From NCBI GenBank assembly GCA_947311845.1, contig CAMZMU010000123.1, forward strand, positions 16,941,204 through 17,005,203: a stretch of DNA of 64,000 nucleotides, given 5' to 3'. The notes beneath the pieces were generated by a model. That model worked only from the letters and a program-made list of their open reading frames with translations. It had not been told where the DNA came from and made no database searches. A program made the position numbers and the translations under genes. Shown here piece by piece: positions 22,029 through 33,220 of the stretch (within the stretch, counting starts at the first letter, position 1; each line of letters begins with the position of its first letter). The stretch comes from Poa pratensis. Its lineage: Eukaryota; Streptophyta; Magnoliopsida; Poales; Poaceae.

Positions 22029-23224
22029 TGAAAGGATCGTATGACACCTAGAGGGGGGGGGGTGAATAGGTGCTACTTCAATTTTAGTACTTTTTCAAAT
22101 TAGGCTTGACACAAAAGGTAAATTCTCTAGATATGCAACTAAGTGAATTTACCTATATGACAAGCTAGCAACTAAACAAGATACACGAAGTAAAGACTAT
22201 AAACAAGGATAGAAGTAACCGAAGTGAAAGCACGCGGAGACACGGATGTAATCCCGAGTTCCTCCTTTTTAGGGGAGTACGTCTCGTTGGAGAGGTGTGA
22301 GCTACCACAAAGGTCAAAACTCAACCGCCACAAAGGCGGTGCACCTTCTTCTCCGATGAACCGCACCACAAAGGTTTGGTTCACCTTCCACTATCGGAAT
22401 CCTTCAAGGCGGAATCCGGAGCCCTTACAACAACGATCCGGGGCACAACCCACAAGAGGATTGGGGGCTCCCGAACAGCTACAAATCTGTCACAAAGACA
22501 ACAAGTGAGTACAATAAGAGCTAGGTTTTCCTAATGGAAATCCTAGCAAGGGGCCCTCAAGTGAATGAGGGGGAAATGAAGAACGGCTTGGTGAAGATGT
22601 AGATCCGGGCCTTCTCCTTCAATCCTCCAAGTATCAACGAGTTTGGGTGGAGGGATTGGGAGATCTAGTGATTCTTGAGCTTGCAATAATGGAGACTTCA
22701 AGTTTGGGCGAGCTGGCTGGCTGGAGGTAGGTGGAGGGGTATTTATACCCCTCCAGAAAAACTAGCCGTTTCTGTCCACTTGGGCCGGAGACTCCGGACT
22801 GGAAGTCCGGAGACTCCGGGCAGGCCGGAGACTCCGGGGTACTCCGGGGTCACTCCGGACTTGATACCGCAGCTGCCGTCGCTTTAGCACTTCGCTTCAA
22901 AACTCTGTCTGGGGCCGGAGACTCCGGACCGGAGGTGCGGAGACTCCGGTCGGGGCGGAGACTCCGGGGTAACTCCGGACCCTATACCGTAGCTGCCGTC
23001 GAAAGCGTCAAGCCTGAGAGACCGGAGACTCCGGCCCCTGAGCCCCTGAGGACCGGAGACTCCGGACTGGGCAAGCAAAATGCAGACTTCATTTTCCTGT
23101 CAAGTGTTTCGATGCAACGTGCAAATATTTCTTTTGACTCCTGCACCACTTAACATCACTTAGATAAATCCTAGTGTTGTTGCCTAACACACAAAAACTA
23201 AGGGATATAAAATATGCCCTTTCA
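22029..23224 (-). repeat. Copia B 5' LTR
   Basis: Same sequence as the LTR at 11593-12767 with few differences. It holds nine CCGGAGACTCCGG-type copies at 22785-23065, one more than the other LTR, and a 10-base G run at 22053-22062. Confidence 0.92.
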
Positions 23225-23229
23225 CCTGC

Positions 23230-26209
23230 TCCTGCCTCTGTTGGCAAACATTTATACTATGTAAGCTTCATTGATGATTTTAGTAAGTTCACATGGATAT
23301 ATTTGCTTAAGAATCGTTCTGAGGTTTATAAAGTTTTCCTCAATTTCCAAAAAATTGTTGAAAGAAAGTTTGATGCAAAGATCAAAACTATGCAAACTGA
23401 TTGGGGTGGTGAATATGAAAAACTCAATAGTTTCTTTCAAAAGGTTGGTATATCTCATCATGTTTCATGTCCTCATGCACATCAACAAAATGGTTCTGCT
23501 GAAAGAAAACATCGTCACATTGTTGAAGTAGGATTATCCTTGCTTGCAAATGCATCTATGCCTCTCAAATTCTGGGATGAAGCTTTTCTTACAGCTACAT
23601 TTCTCATTAATTTGCTGCCTAGCAAAGTGATCAATTTTGATACTCCTGTTGAACGCCTTTTACATACCAAGCCAAACTATGAGTCCCTTCGCACTTTTGG
23701 ATGTGCTTGCTGGCCAAATCTTCGCCCCTATAACAAAAGAAAGCTCTCTTTTCGCTCCACACGTTGTGTCTTTCTTGGTTATAGCTCTCTTCACAAGGGA
23801 GTAAAATGTCTTGATCCTAAAACTGGCCGCGTTTATATATCTAGAGATGTGGTATTTGATGAAAATGTTTTCCCTTTTGAGTCTCTGAATCCCAATGCTG
23901 GAGCTCGGCTTCGCAAAGAAATCCTCCTTTTACCCTCAAACTCCACGTCTCCTTCTCCTAGGGATGCACATTTTGATGACCATATGCCATTGCCTATCAT
24001 ACCTGTTGTCACTAACCCTGGTCAGGAAATTCCAGAAACAAGTGCTGCAGATGATGCTGCTTCCGATGCTGAATCCGTAGAAGAAAACGCCACTGAAAAT
24101 GATGCTGAAACGAGTTCAAACGGAGCTGAACATGATGAACAACACCATGCAGAAGAAGACAACATGGGGACCGGATCCGATGCTGATTCTCCTCGTACCT
24201 CGGATCGCGCGGCTGCCGATCCCGAGGCTGATACGCCGCCTGATTCGCCTGCAGCGCCCAATACCGCGTCCCCGCCTGAAGATTCCCTGTCCCTGCCTAG
24301 GATGGTGGACAGCGACGCGGCTGACAGCGACGCGGGGGAAAGCGTCCGTACGCGCCAGTCTCGACGCTCCACGTCGCCTCGCCGTCAGCGCGGTCCCGTG
24401 CACAACGATGGACCGAGCCAGTCGCCTAGCTCCACGTTGCCGCCTCGTCAGCGCGGTCCCGTGCACGGCCCCGCATCCCCGACCGTGCGTCAATGCCGTC
24501 GCGCCACGTCACGACGGTCTGCACATGCACCACCAGTGGCTGAAAACGCTGCTGGATCCTCTGCGCCGGCTGGTGCTTCTGCATCTGATGCGCCTGGAAT
24601 TCAAACTCGCCTATCCAGAGGTATTCGAAAACCCAGAATTTATAAAGATGGCACAATACGCTATGGCCGCTATGGTTTTCTTGCTTGTACAGGAGAACCA
24701 CATGGTCTTGCAGAAGCTCTTGATGATGCACGTTGGCGCACTGCTATGCAAGAAGAATATGATGCATTAATACAAAACAGTACATGGCACTTGGTTCCTT
24801 TTAGTCCTCATAAAAATGTTATAGATTACAAGTGGGTCTATCGTATCAAGAAAAAGGCTGATGGTACAGTGGACAGATACAAAGCTAGAATTGTTGCAAA
24901 AGGTTTCAAGCAAAGGTTTGGTATTGATTATGAGGATACTTTTAGTCCTGTTGTTAAAGCAGCCATTATTAGAACTGTTTTAGCTGTTGCAGTTTCTAGA
25001 GGATGGAGTTTACGGCAGCTAGACGTCAAGAACGCGTTCTTACATGGTGTTCTGGAAGAGGAAGTGTACATGAAACAACCCCCAGGTTTTGAAGATCCTC
25101 ATGCTCCTAATCATATTTGCAAGCTTGATAAAGCTCTATATGGTCTAAAGCAAGCTCCACGGGCATGGTTCTCACGTCTCAGTTCCAAGTTGCATAAACT
25201 TGCTTTTCAATCATCAAAGGCTGATACATCTCTCTTTCTCTATCAAAAGTCAGGTACGACTATTTTTGTCTTGATTTATGTTGATGATATCATAGTGACA
25301 AGCTCTTCAGATCAAGCAATTTCTGCTTTGCTTCGAGATCTCAATGATGACTTTGCCCTGAAAGATCTTGGTGATTTGCACTTCTTCTTGGGCATTGAGG
25401 TAACAAGGACATCTAATGGTATTCTTTTGACACAAGAGAAATATGCTACAATTTTGCTTCAGAAAATTGGTATGGAACATTGTAAGCCTGCACCCACGCC
25501 TTTGTCTCCCACCGAGCCTCTCTCTCTTGTAGATGGGGAGCCGCTTGGTTCAGCAGATTGCACACAATATCGTAGTATTGTTGGTGCATTACAATACCTT
25601 ACATTGACACGTCCAGATCTGTCTTATTCTGTTAATAAGGTTTGCCAGTTTCTGCATGCACCAACAACCACTCATTGGACAGCTGTTAAAAGAATTATGA
25701 GATATGTTAAGGGTACTGTAGATCTTGGGCTTACTTTCAAGTCATCTACTTCTACTCTGTTAAGTGCCTTTTCAGATGCAGATTGGGCTGGAAGCCCTGA
25801 TGACAGACGCTCTACTGGAGGATTTGCAATATTTGTTGGTCCAAATCTGGTTTCATGGAATGCAAAGAAACAAGCTACAGTTTCACGCTCAAGTACACAA
25901 GCTGAATACAAGTCACTGGCCAATGCTACAGCTGAGTTAATTTGGGTTGAAGCACTCCTTGGTGAGCTTGGTATCCAGCTTCAGGAGAGGCCTTATTTAT
26001 GGTGTGACAATTTAGGTGCCACATATCTTTCTGCAAATCCTGTGTTTCATGCACGTACCAAACATATAGAGATTGATTTCCATTTTGTTAGAGAAAGAGT
26101 AGCTGATAAAAAGTTAGACATCAAGTTTATATCTAGCAAAGACCAGGTTGCGGATGGTTTTACAAAAGCTCTCCCTGTTAGAAATTTATTAGAATTTGGA
26201 CGTTGTTAA
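23230..26209 (+). CDS. Copia A integrase, reverse transcriptase and RNase H
   Basis: This is the third and largest piece of the copia A polyprotein, open to the stop at 26207-26209. Integrase core residues are in [18 protein letters not shown] and [11 protein letters not shown] Ser/Pro/Asp-rich linker follows, then RT with [30 protein letters not shown] and the catalytic Y-V-D-D ([11 protein letters not shown]). RNase H has [17 protein letters not shown] and ends [11 protein letters not shown]. All catalytic residues are present and no shift is seen. The upstream 23174-23229 part of the open frame is copia B LTR, not coding. Confidence 0.93.
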
Positions 26210-26215
26210 GGGGGT
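26208..26215 (+). promoter_or_regulatory. Copia A polypurine tract
   Basis: AAGGGGGT immediately precedes the 3' LTR and overlaps the end of the stop codon. Expected primer for plus-strand synthesis. Confidence 0.75.
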
Positions 26216-26368
26216 TGTTAAATGTAATAATACATACCGTATGGGTATGGTATAGTATACCACCCCATACGGTATAATCCGTGTACGCCACGCTGTGGGG
26301 GTTTTCCCAGCTCTATATTAACACGAACCACGAGCCCTAGCGGGCATCGTTTCCGCCTACGATTGATA
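26216..26368 (+). repeat. Copia A 3' LTR
   Basis: Matches the 5' LTR over its full 153 bp and is followed by the TCCAA duplication at 26369-26373. Confidence 0.92.
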
Positions 26369-26587
26369 TCCAACACGGTTAATCTGAACATATATACGGC
26401 CCAGCTAAATATTTTACTTTGTGGGTACATTCAGACAAAAAACTGAACACGGTTATCTATTTTTAGATTGATCATTGCTATCCTCGGAATCTCGGATCGA
26501 TCGCTTTAAGTACCATATCCACTTATGTCTGGAAATATAAAGATGATCGGATAACGGTACCTTTCGTCTCAGATAGGCCCGATTGAA

Positions 26588-26948
26588 GATGTAATTACAG
26601 GTCTCAGAACTCAGATTGCTCAGCCTTTCTCTCTGGAAATTATCACTCTTGTGTCCTGGGCTATATGGACTACTCGAAATGATTTCATTTTTAAAGGCAA
26701 AGCACCAAGTGTATATAGTTGTAGAAAGAAGTTCAAAGACGAGATGACTCTCCTTCTTCATAAAGCGAAGCGTAAAGCTTATCGAGGCATGGAGGAGTGG
26801 GTGCTTCGCAGCTAACTGGTTCTATAGTTTTAGCTCTTTAACCCTGTAGATATCCTTTGACCTCTCTGTAAGTACCTGTTGTACATACTCTTTTACTTTG
26901 GAAAATCAATAAAATTAAAATGCAGTGGGGAAACCCACTGTTTCGCTT
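26588..26948 (+). mobile_element. LINE 3' end, 5'-truncated
   Basis: The plus strand encodes the C-terminus of a LINE reverse-transcriptase protein: I-I-T-L-V-S-W-A-I-W-T-T-R-N-D-F-I-F-K-G and L-L-L-H-K-A-K-R-K-A-Y, then W-V-L-R-S and a stop at 26813-26815. A 3' UTR follows, with CTCTGTAAGTACCTGTTGTA, AATAAAATTAAAATGCAGTG and a short A run at 26943-26948. This is the standard tail of grass L1-type elements. Everything upstream is missing, as in ordinary 5' truncation. Confidence 0.75.
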
Positions 26949-28858
26949 CAAAAAATAGGAGGTCTCCAGGAGTCAACCGTTAGAACAGTGCCGAATATGG
27001 GTATCGATATTTTGCTTTTATTGGCTGCTCCACCAAGACAAAAAATCCATCGAACATGGACCCGCACGCATGTTCGGATAAGATCGATCAGTCAGCAGCG
27101 GGCCATAAATTTTTTCCCAGAGCTAGGCTGATTAAAATAGCCCGGAGAAATTGCCTCGCGAGTTCCTCCGCATGGCACGGCTCGGTTGCTTCCGAGAAAT
27201 ACAGCAAATATCGACGCGTCGTAAAGTTAAAGATAACAAAGGGATTAACGCGCATCTGAAACACACGGAATGAGCATGAACAAGTTAGAGGAATACGCAT
27301 TTGCACCTTCTCTTCTCGGTGGGATTTTGGCAAAGACCAATTTGACCCGAGCACGTCAGCAGTGATGCAGAATGCAGGCCTTACATTGATTTTTTTTAGA
27401 CAAAATGCAGGCCTTACATTGTTTAGCACGGGAGGCCCTTGGCCTTGGATGGAATCCGAGATGGAGTAGCAGCATTCTTCAGGCCCGTCTTGTGGTGCTC
27501 AACGAGGCCCCCAGGAAGCCGATCTGCTCACCACAACGGTGTGTAAAGCCCAACAGTAGAAATGTATGAAAATGGCCAACAACCGACACTGGACCAGGCC
27601 GGCCCGCGTCGCTCACGGGACGCCAATACACACTCGCGAAGAGGCCCAACAAGCTCCGGCCGGCCTCTAATCACTTCAGTTCTCTGTCTCTGTGTGTGTT
27701 AAATTTGTTGTGAATTGTGATCACTTCAGCTGAGCCTTGCGAGTCACTAGTGGATCGGCCAGCCAGTGAGCCAGATTGTGCTGAGAAGATCGGCAGGTGT
27801 TACTGCAGAATCATAGAGATTGGAGATCATGATGCTTACAGGTAGAAAAAAATGTCGGTTCAGTAAGTTGGATTTTCCATTCGACAGTTGACGCCTCCTC
27901 GCTCGCTTACTCTGTTCGCCCGGAAATTACTGTGAAATGTCGAGTTAACAAGGCGGCGTGATTTTTATCTTGCTGCTGGATTAGCGGGTTTCGATATTAC
28001 GATGCATACATCATACCTGAGGACTGAGGCTGACTGCTCCTTGAAAACAACTGAAGGCCCATGCTGACTGTTCGTCTATGGAAACAATAAAAACATCGGC
28101 TGAGGATCATACATGATTATTCCAATGCTGTTACGAGTTTAAGGCTACCATCAATCATTGCTCAAAGGTAGCTACAGATGACAATCAAGGGGAAAAACAT
28201 GCGTAGGTTGTGCATTTAATGTATGATATAGTAGTGCAAGCAGCTATATATGAGCAAATGATTGTGAAGCAATTTAATGATTTGATCGTCACTTCTAACC
28301 AGTGTTAGACTGATCCTCCGTTGCCTCGAATTACATACAATAAGGCCAACTCCATAGTGCCAAAGGTAAGAAGAACACTTCCGCTGTTCTGCGCGAATAC
28401 GATGGTTTCCATAATCCTGAGTCCACTGTTATAGTAACAGATTTCGCTGTTGGGAGGATCCCACTGGTTGCCACTCCATCTAGATCTAAGCTGGTAGTGA
28501 ATGTTTGCAGGGGGGAGTAGGAATCTTCCATTCGAAAACATTTTTAGTAGAGACATGGATGTTTCCATCATCAATCCTTCGCTTGCTCGTGTCAATTTCC
28601 ATGTGATAAACGGCATATTTCAGCATGGACGACAGACCAACGGGTGATGTATGTCTTTGATTGGTTCTTCTTTATGCATGATGAAATCCATGAAGTGCCG
28701 TTTATCGAATGATTTCTCATGTGATGCCGCCCTATCTACTCTGTTAGGCGAGACATGGCTTTCGAAGAATCTGGAACTCTACAGTCTAGATGTGTAGAGA
28801 GGTCCTGAGTTATGGGCAACAATGCATGGCAAGGTAGCTAAGCTAGCAAGGTACTACC
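26949..28858. other. Unrecognised intergenic DNA with a tiny retroposition scar
   Basis: The only structured feature is at 27371-27421: the 18-mer AATGCAGGCCTTACATTG occurs twice, separated by 15 bp of mostly T (ATTTTTTTTAGACAA). This is the shape of a target-site duplication around an almost empty poly(A)/poly(T) retroposed insert. A 103-codon minus-strand frame at 28305-28616 shows no known motif and is not called. Confidence 0.5.
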
Positions 28859-29077
28859 AGCCCCCTTCTTTTCAGCTTATTTTTCAGATTCTCCCAGAAG
28901 CTACCCCCCATCAGCTTCTCCCAGAATCTCGTTTTTTAAATTTGTTTAAACTTCTAAATTTGTCTTCCCAATACTTATTTAGAAGTTTAAACAAATTTAA
29001 AAAACGAGATTCTGTGAGAAGCTGATGGAGGGTAGCTTCTGGGAGAATCTGGAAAATAAGCTGAAAAGAAGGGGGCC
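28859..29077. mobile_element. Palindromic MITE, copy 2
   Basis: Same family and length as 1750-1968, with arms GCCCCCTTCTTTTCAGCTTA and its inverse. The centre keeps TTTGTCTTCCCAATACTTATT in the opposite orientation to copy 1, as expected for a near-symmetric element inserted the other way round. The left terminal G is changed and no clean duplication is seen. Confidence 0.8.
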
Positions 29078-30047
29078 CAAACTGTGTGGGGAAAAAAATC
29101 CAGTGCATAGCTTTCAGGGTGACAGACAGGGTATGCATGCTTGTCTAGATTTTTTTGCCTTTTCGGATAAAACATTCCCTTGCTTGTCAAGTTAGTTAAA
29201 GGCAGGCATCTTTTTTGAAGCGAAGGGAAGTTAGCTAGCACCGCTGCTTTCCAGGCCTAGCTGCAATCAAGCCTGCAAGGCTTCAGAATAAACTCACTAA
29301 AATCCCCATAGCATGTGGCACTTTCTATCCTGTCGGTATTGCTTATTTGTGGAAAAAAATGTACAAGCATAATCAATCTATTTTGTCAGAATAGCGAAGG
29401 TTGCTTCCTCGTGATCGACGCGTCACTCTTGCAGGACCTTAGGGTGCAAGGTTGCACTCGTCTGGACCATCCTAAGAGATCGGTCCCGTGATGGGAAGGT
29501 GTATCCGATTTACTAACTTCCAAACACATTTGGGACTTAAGTGGATGGTCCACCTCTTTGATGCGATATCTTTTTCCTAAATGATTTTTATCTACAACAC
29601 TTGACAGTAAGCTACCAAATAATTGCCTAGAAATTTGCACTAATGAATAATGATCGATGTGAAAAATCCACTCAGGTTGCTCTCGACCGATCCTCCGGCA
29701 GATGACGCTTCGTGCAATCTCATTTTATAGCACTTATCTGTGGTGTGAAAGTGCGAGCCTTTTTCGCATATGTCCTGAAATCTCTCTGTGTGGCACGATC
29801 CTTCTCTTGCTCATATATTACTAGGTGACATCGTTACCATCATCGCGTGACAAAGATATCTTATAATGCATGTAAAGCAGTTTAAAGCCTCACGACAAAA
29901 CGAGCACCTAGGTGTTACCAAAAAAGGGTAGATGTTTATATTAGGGGTAGTTGGTTTTAAATGGCCACAAAAGCTTAATGTTCTCTCCCCGATGGGCACT
30001 TCCGAAACACAATCCGCATAATTTTCGTTGCAGACTTCTCTTCTTAT
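29078..30047. other. Unrecognised intergenic DNA
   Basis: No gene. The part at 29745-29935 is a diverged copy of 31183-31355; both hold GAAAGTGCGAGC, CATATATTA and TAAAGCCTC(A/C)CGACAAAAC. Confidence 0.4.
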
Positions 30048-30416
30048 ATGTGCATGCAACATGTCGGACTTCATCATGTTGCTAAATTTGGTCAACTTAG
30101 AAACCAGCCGGCAAATGCAGATCATGACGTCATTGCACGAGTCACTCTATGGGCTAGGGTACACTCCGAAATATGTGGCCAATTATATAGAAACAACGCC
30201 GAGAATAAGTTCACCGATATATCTGACACCATGGAATACTTTCAAAACTTGCAGTCGCGGGACAATGATTTCTACCATATATTCAAATTTGATGAGGAAA
30301 ATCGAGTGGAAAATCAAGCTGCAATAAGGGCATGCAAAAAATTCAACGACTGCATGTCATTGGACACCTCGTGCATGAAACATATGTACAAGATGTCGGG
30401 CGCATATCGAATATGA
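30048..30416 (+). pseudogene. FAR1/MULE transposase-like fragment
   Basis: The frame includes M-E-Y-F-Q-N-L-Q-S-R-D-N-D-F-Y and F-K-F-D-E-E-N-R-V-E-N, then C-K-K-F-N-D-C-M-S-L-D-T-S-C-M and M-Y-K-M. In FAR1-related proteins and Jittery-like MULE transposases the same order is F-x-x-L/M-Q-S-R-N/D-x-x-F-x-Y ... D-E-E-x-R-V/L-x-N ... F-W-A-D ... Y-x-x-F-x-D ... D-T-T-Y ... Y-x-M-P. Here the F-W-A-D block is deleted. FAR1 family proteins are transcription factors derived from transposases. Without a DNA-binding domain or the rest of the DDE core, this is a relic. Confidence 0.55.
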
Positions 30417-32950
30417 TTATCACTTTGTCTCTTTGTACTGATCGCTGACAAGGATTAAATTAAAGACTAATGCACTCCTTGATAGGTATGTCCACGACAG
30501 TCCTAGTAGGATTGTTACATGGAGAACTAAATTGATGGCTTTTTTTCTATTTATACCAAACTTGTTTACACTTTCAGGATATTCTTTTGGCAAGAAACAA
30601 TTGTCGTACAATCATAACTTATACTTTTCAATCTTAACTTACATATGACAAGACTAAAGTTCTTCTTGGAAAATCCAAGTATATATCATTATTATGAATA
30701 CACTAACCCGAACTCTATTTCATCATGAAATTTAAATTATTTTTTCCAAATTCTAGTTTGGAAATATCTTAATAAAATTATGTCTAAACTAAGCACATCG
30801 TTCACAGATTATTATATAACATATTGATGTACGATAGTATGTTTATACATATGTAAGTATACATTTTAGTGTATTTAATGTAAGTACCACTCTTTGCAAA
30901 TATCCAAATAGAAGTTTGTCGAATATGATTGTCTAGCTTTTTTTTTTGAAATTTTCAATAGGATTGTCTAGCTTAGTTGTACCAAATAGAATATTATGAT
31001 GAGATGTAACAAGTGTCTTACGCTCTAATCCGTTCCAACTTCCAAGAAGGGGAATTTGGGGTAGGGTTTTGAAGAGAGCGAAGAGGGAAATTTTGGTGGT
31101 ACGATTGCAATCAAATTGGGAAGAGGGAAATTTGATGCGAATAACACATTAGTTTGCAAACCTAATTTAGTAGAACCTTTTGCCGTTTGAAAGTGCGAGC
31201 TTTTGCTGCGCGTACTGTCAGATCTTCGCAGCAAGATTTTCTTTCTTGCCCATATATTAGTACTGGCGTCATTGCCAACCACGTGTTGGAAATGAAGATC
31301 ATACAACCTAAAGCCTCCCGACAAAACCCAGCAGCTATGTGCTTACCAAAAATGTTTAAATACAGGGTGATCACTCGCCTCCTTCTTCTCCTTATTTAGA
31401 CATGTGGTGTTAAGCCAGCATTAGCTGATCTCAGTAGGCCAGTTAGTGTCCACTCGCCGATGCGCACTTGTGAGAGACAGGAAGCATAATCTACATCTTT
31501 CTTATTTCTCTGCGTATTGCTGAATTCCTAAGCATGAGTGTGTGCTGCTCTCGTCATCTTAGCGCCTAAAAAAATAACACTACCATGACTGTTTCAGGTT
31601 CTATTATTATCTGAACATATCCACAACGGAGGCACATCCACTGAGTTTATCTACTATGATTGATGCCTGAATCGGTTGGATATATGAACACCTACCGTGG
31701 CACTAGGCTCCCGTTTCTGTCCGGCTACAGGCTCCGACTGTTCCCGCACAGGACAGGCCTTGTCTTCTTCGTGTAGCTGCACGCTTTCGCACAGCATAAT
31801 TTTCTTTCGAAGCGTTCGCACAGCATAATAAGTATTTCATTCTGCCAGATTAGTGGCAACTTGCGAAAGCTTGTCGCCTGACGACCGATGCTGCTATATA
31901 CAAATATAAACACACGTTCCAGTCTAGAACACAATTCTGCAGCCATGGAAGTGGATTTGCTAGCTGTCCCGGCTGCGGGCTCGATCAATCGGCGTACCGA
32001 CTGATAATGGAGGTTGAACCCTAATTAAGCTAGCTGTCACCGGAAACCGACGGATCGTCGAACGAAGCTGTTCAATCATCGATTGTTGCGGTGCAGATGT
32101 TAATCACTGTCCCTTTCCGCGATCATGTCGACGGCCTCATTTAAGCTGGCAGGTCCGGCTGTCATCGGCGCGTCCATGGAGACAGCTCCAAGTTCATGCA
32201 GACCAGGAGAAAAACTGTATACCCACCCCTTGGCTTGAAGACAAGTCAGTCCACTTGCGGAAGTAGACATGCCTGATATGATACTTACTCCATGACAGAT
32301 GGGTTGGGTTACTGTATATACCTCGTGCCTGGCTGTTCATGCACGCAGGGTAGGGTCGCGAGCTCGTTTCAGGTCCATGGCTCGATCAGGAGATAAGGTG
32401 TCTGAATGAGGTGGCGCTGACGACGCGGCACCAAGCGTGACGGAACGTCTATACTCCCTGGCCGACCGAGAGAGCTCGACGCTCGCTTTCGGGGCATTGA
32501 TCGAGCTGCATGGACGCATATGCCGGACGGCGACGTCGGAGTCCGGCCGGAAAGCTCAGCCGAGAAATACATCCCCGTCCAGGGATTTTACACGCTGTAC
32601 TGCCGGCCCTAAAAGACGCTGTCGGGGGCACATTACGACCGGATCGAGGCGGGGACGCATGCCATATATATGGGGCTTTTGTTAGCAGCATCGATCTTTC
32701 TGCTCTAGTCTATCACCAGCAATTCTATTCAGCAAGGTGCTGATTTCACCATTGGAATTTCCTCCCTCCTCCCTCCTGCTAGATTGATTGGTCTAATCTG
32801 GAACAGAAATACCACTGTTCTGCTGGAAGAATTTCCTGGCGCAAGCTCGACGGACTGCCGGAGTAATAATGGCTGGGCAGCTTGGACGCACGGTTGAGTG
32901 AGCTAGCCATGGCACCGACCCTGCCGGGCGGCAAGGGACGTCAATGCATG
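30417..32950. other. Unrecognised intergenic DNA
   Basis: AT-rich to about 31700, then of more even composition. 31183-31355 is the second member of the diverged repeat noted at 29745-29935. Small open frames on both strands have no recognisable motifs. Confidence 0.4.
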
Positions 32951-33220
32951 CAGGTAACGGCACGGAAGCTGACAGGGGAGGGGAAGAAGCTAACGTGTAT
33001 GCATGGTTGATGGTGCTAGTGCCTGCAGCAGCATAGACGGAGGAGGTGAGTGAATCTGGAACGTAACCAGTGCCTGCAGCAGCATAGACGGAGGAGGTGA
33101 GTGAATCTGGAGAAGCTAGCGTGTATGCATGCGTGTATGCATGGGAGGGGAAGAAGCTAGCGTGTATGCATGGGTGATGGTGCTAGTGCCTGCAGCAGCA
33201 TAGACGGATGCGCTGTCTAA
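32951..33220. repeat. Scrambled tandem repeats
   Basis: The phrase GTGCCTGCAGCAGCATAGAC occurs three times (near 33020, 33070 and 33187), and AAGAAGCTA(A/G)CGTGTATGCATG occurs near 32985 and 33150 with partial copies near 33112. The units are joined in different orders, as from repeated unequal exchange. Confidence 0.75.

Larger units (their letters stand above)
11593..23224 (-). mobile_element. Copia B: SIRE/Maximus-type Ty1/copia element, minus strand
   Basis: Flanked by CCTGC at 11588-11592 and 23225-23229. LTRs are 1175 bp (11593-12767, the 3' LTR) and 1196 bp (22029-23224, the 5' LTR), each TG...CA when read on either strand. Reading leftwards, the order is primer site, gag, protease, integrase, RT, RNase H, extra ORF, purine tract, 3' LTR. 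The LTR end CCTAGAGGGG...GTGAATAGG and a large gag plus an extra ORF after pol are typical of the SIRE/Maximus lineage. Several one-base shifts break gag, pol and the extra ORF, so it is not autonomous as written. It inserted after copia A, whose integrase it splits. Confidence 0.92.
7214..26368 (+). mobile_element. Copia A: complete Ty1/copia retrotransposon carrying two nested insertions
   Basis: Both ends are exact: 5-bp duplications TCCAA at 7209-7213 and 26369-26373, LTRs of 153 bp at 7214-7366 and 26216-26368, an initiator-Met tRNA primer site at 7367-7379 and a purine tract before the 3' LTR. The order Gag, protease, integrase, RT, RNase H is that of Ty1/copia. The very short LTRs suggest the Ale/Hopscotch-type lineage. 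Insertions at 8212-10355 and 11593-23224, each with its own 5-bp duplication, split the coding region into 7474-8211, 10361-11592 and 23230-26209. The three pieces are in one frame with no stop once the inserts and one duplication copy each are set aside. The element now cannot make a full polyprotein. Confidence 0.93.

Noticed and set aside
23174..23229. Start of the 1011-codon frame as the start of a copia A protein
   Set aside because: These bases are the copia B LTR end and the target duplication; the real coding sequence resumes at 23230.
28305..28616. 103-codon minus frame
   Set aside because: No motif, no start context or splice support; may be chance.
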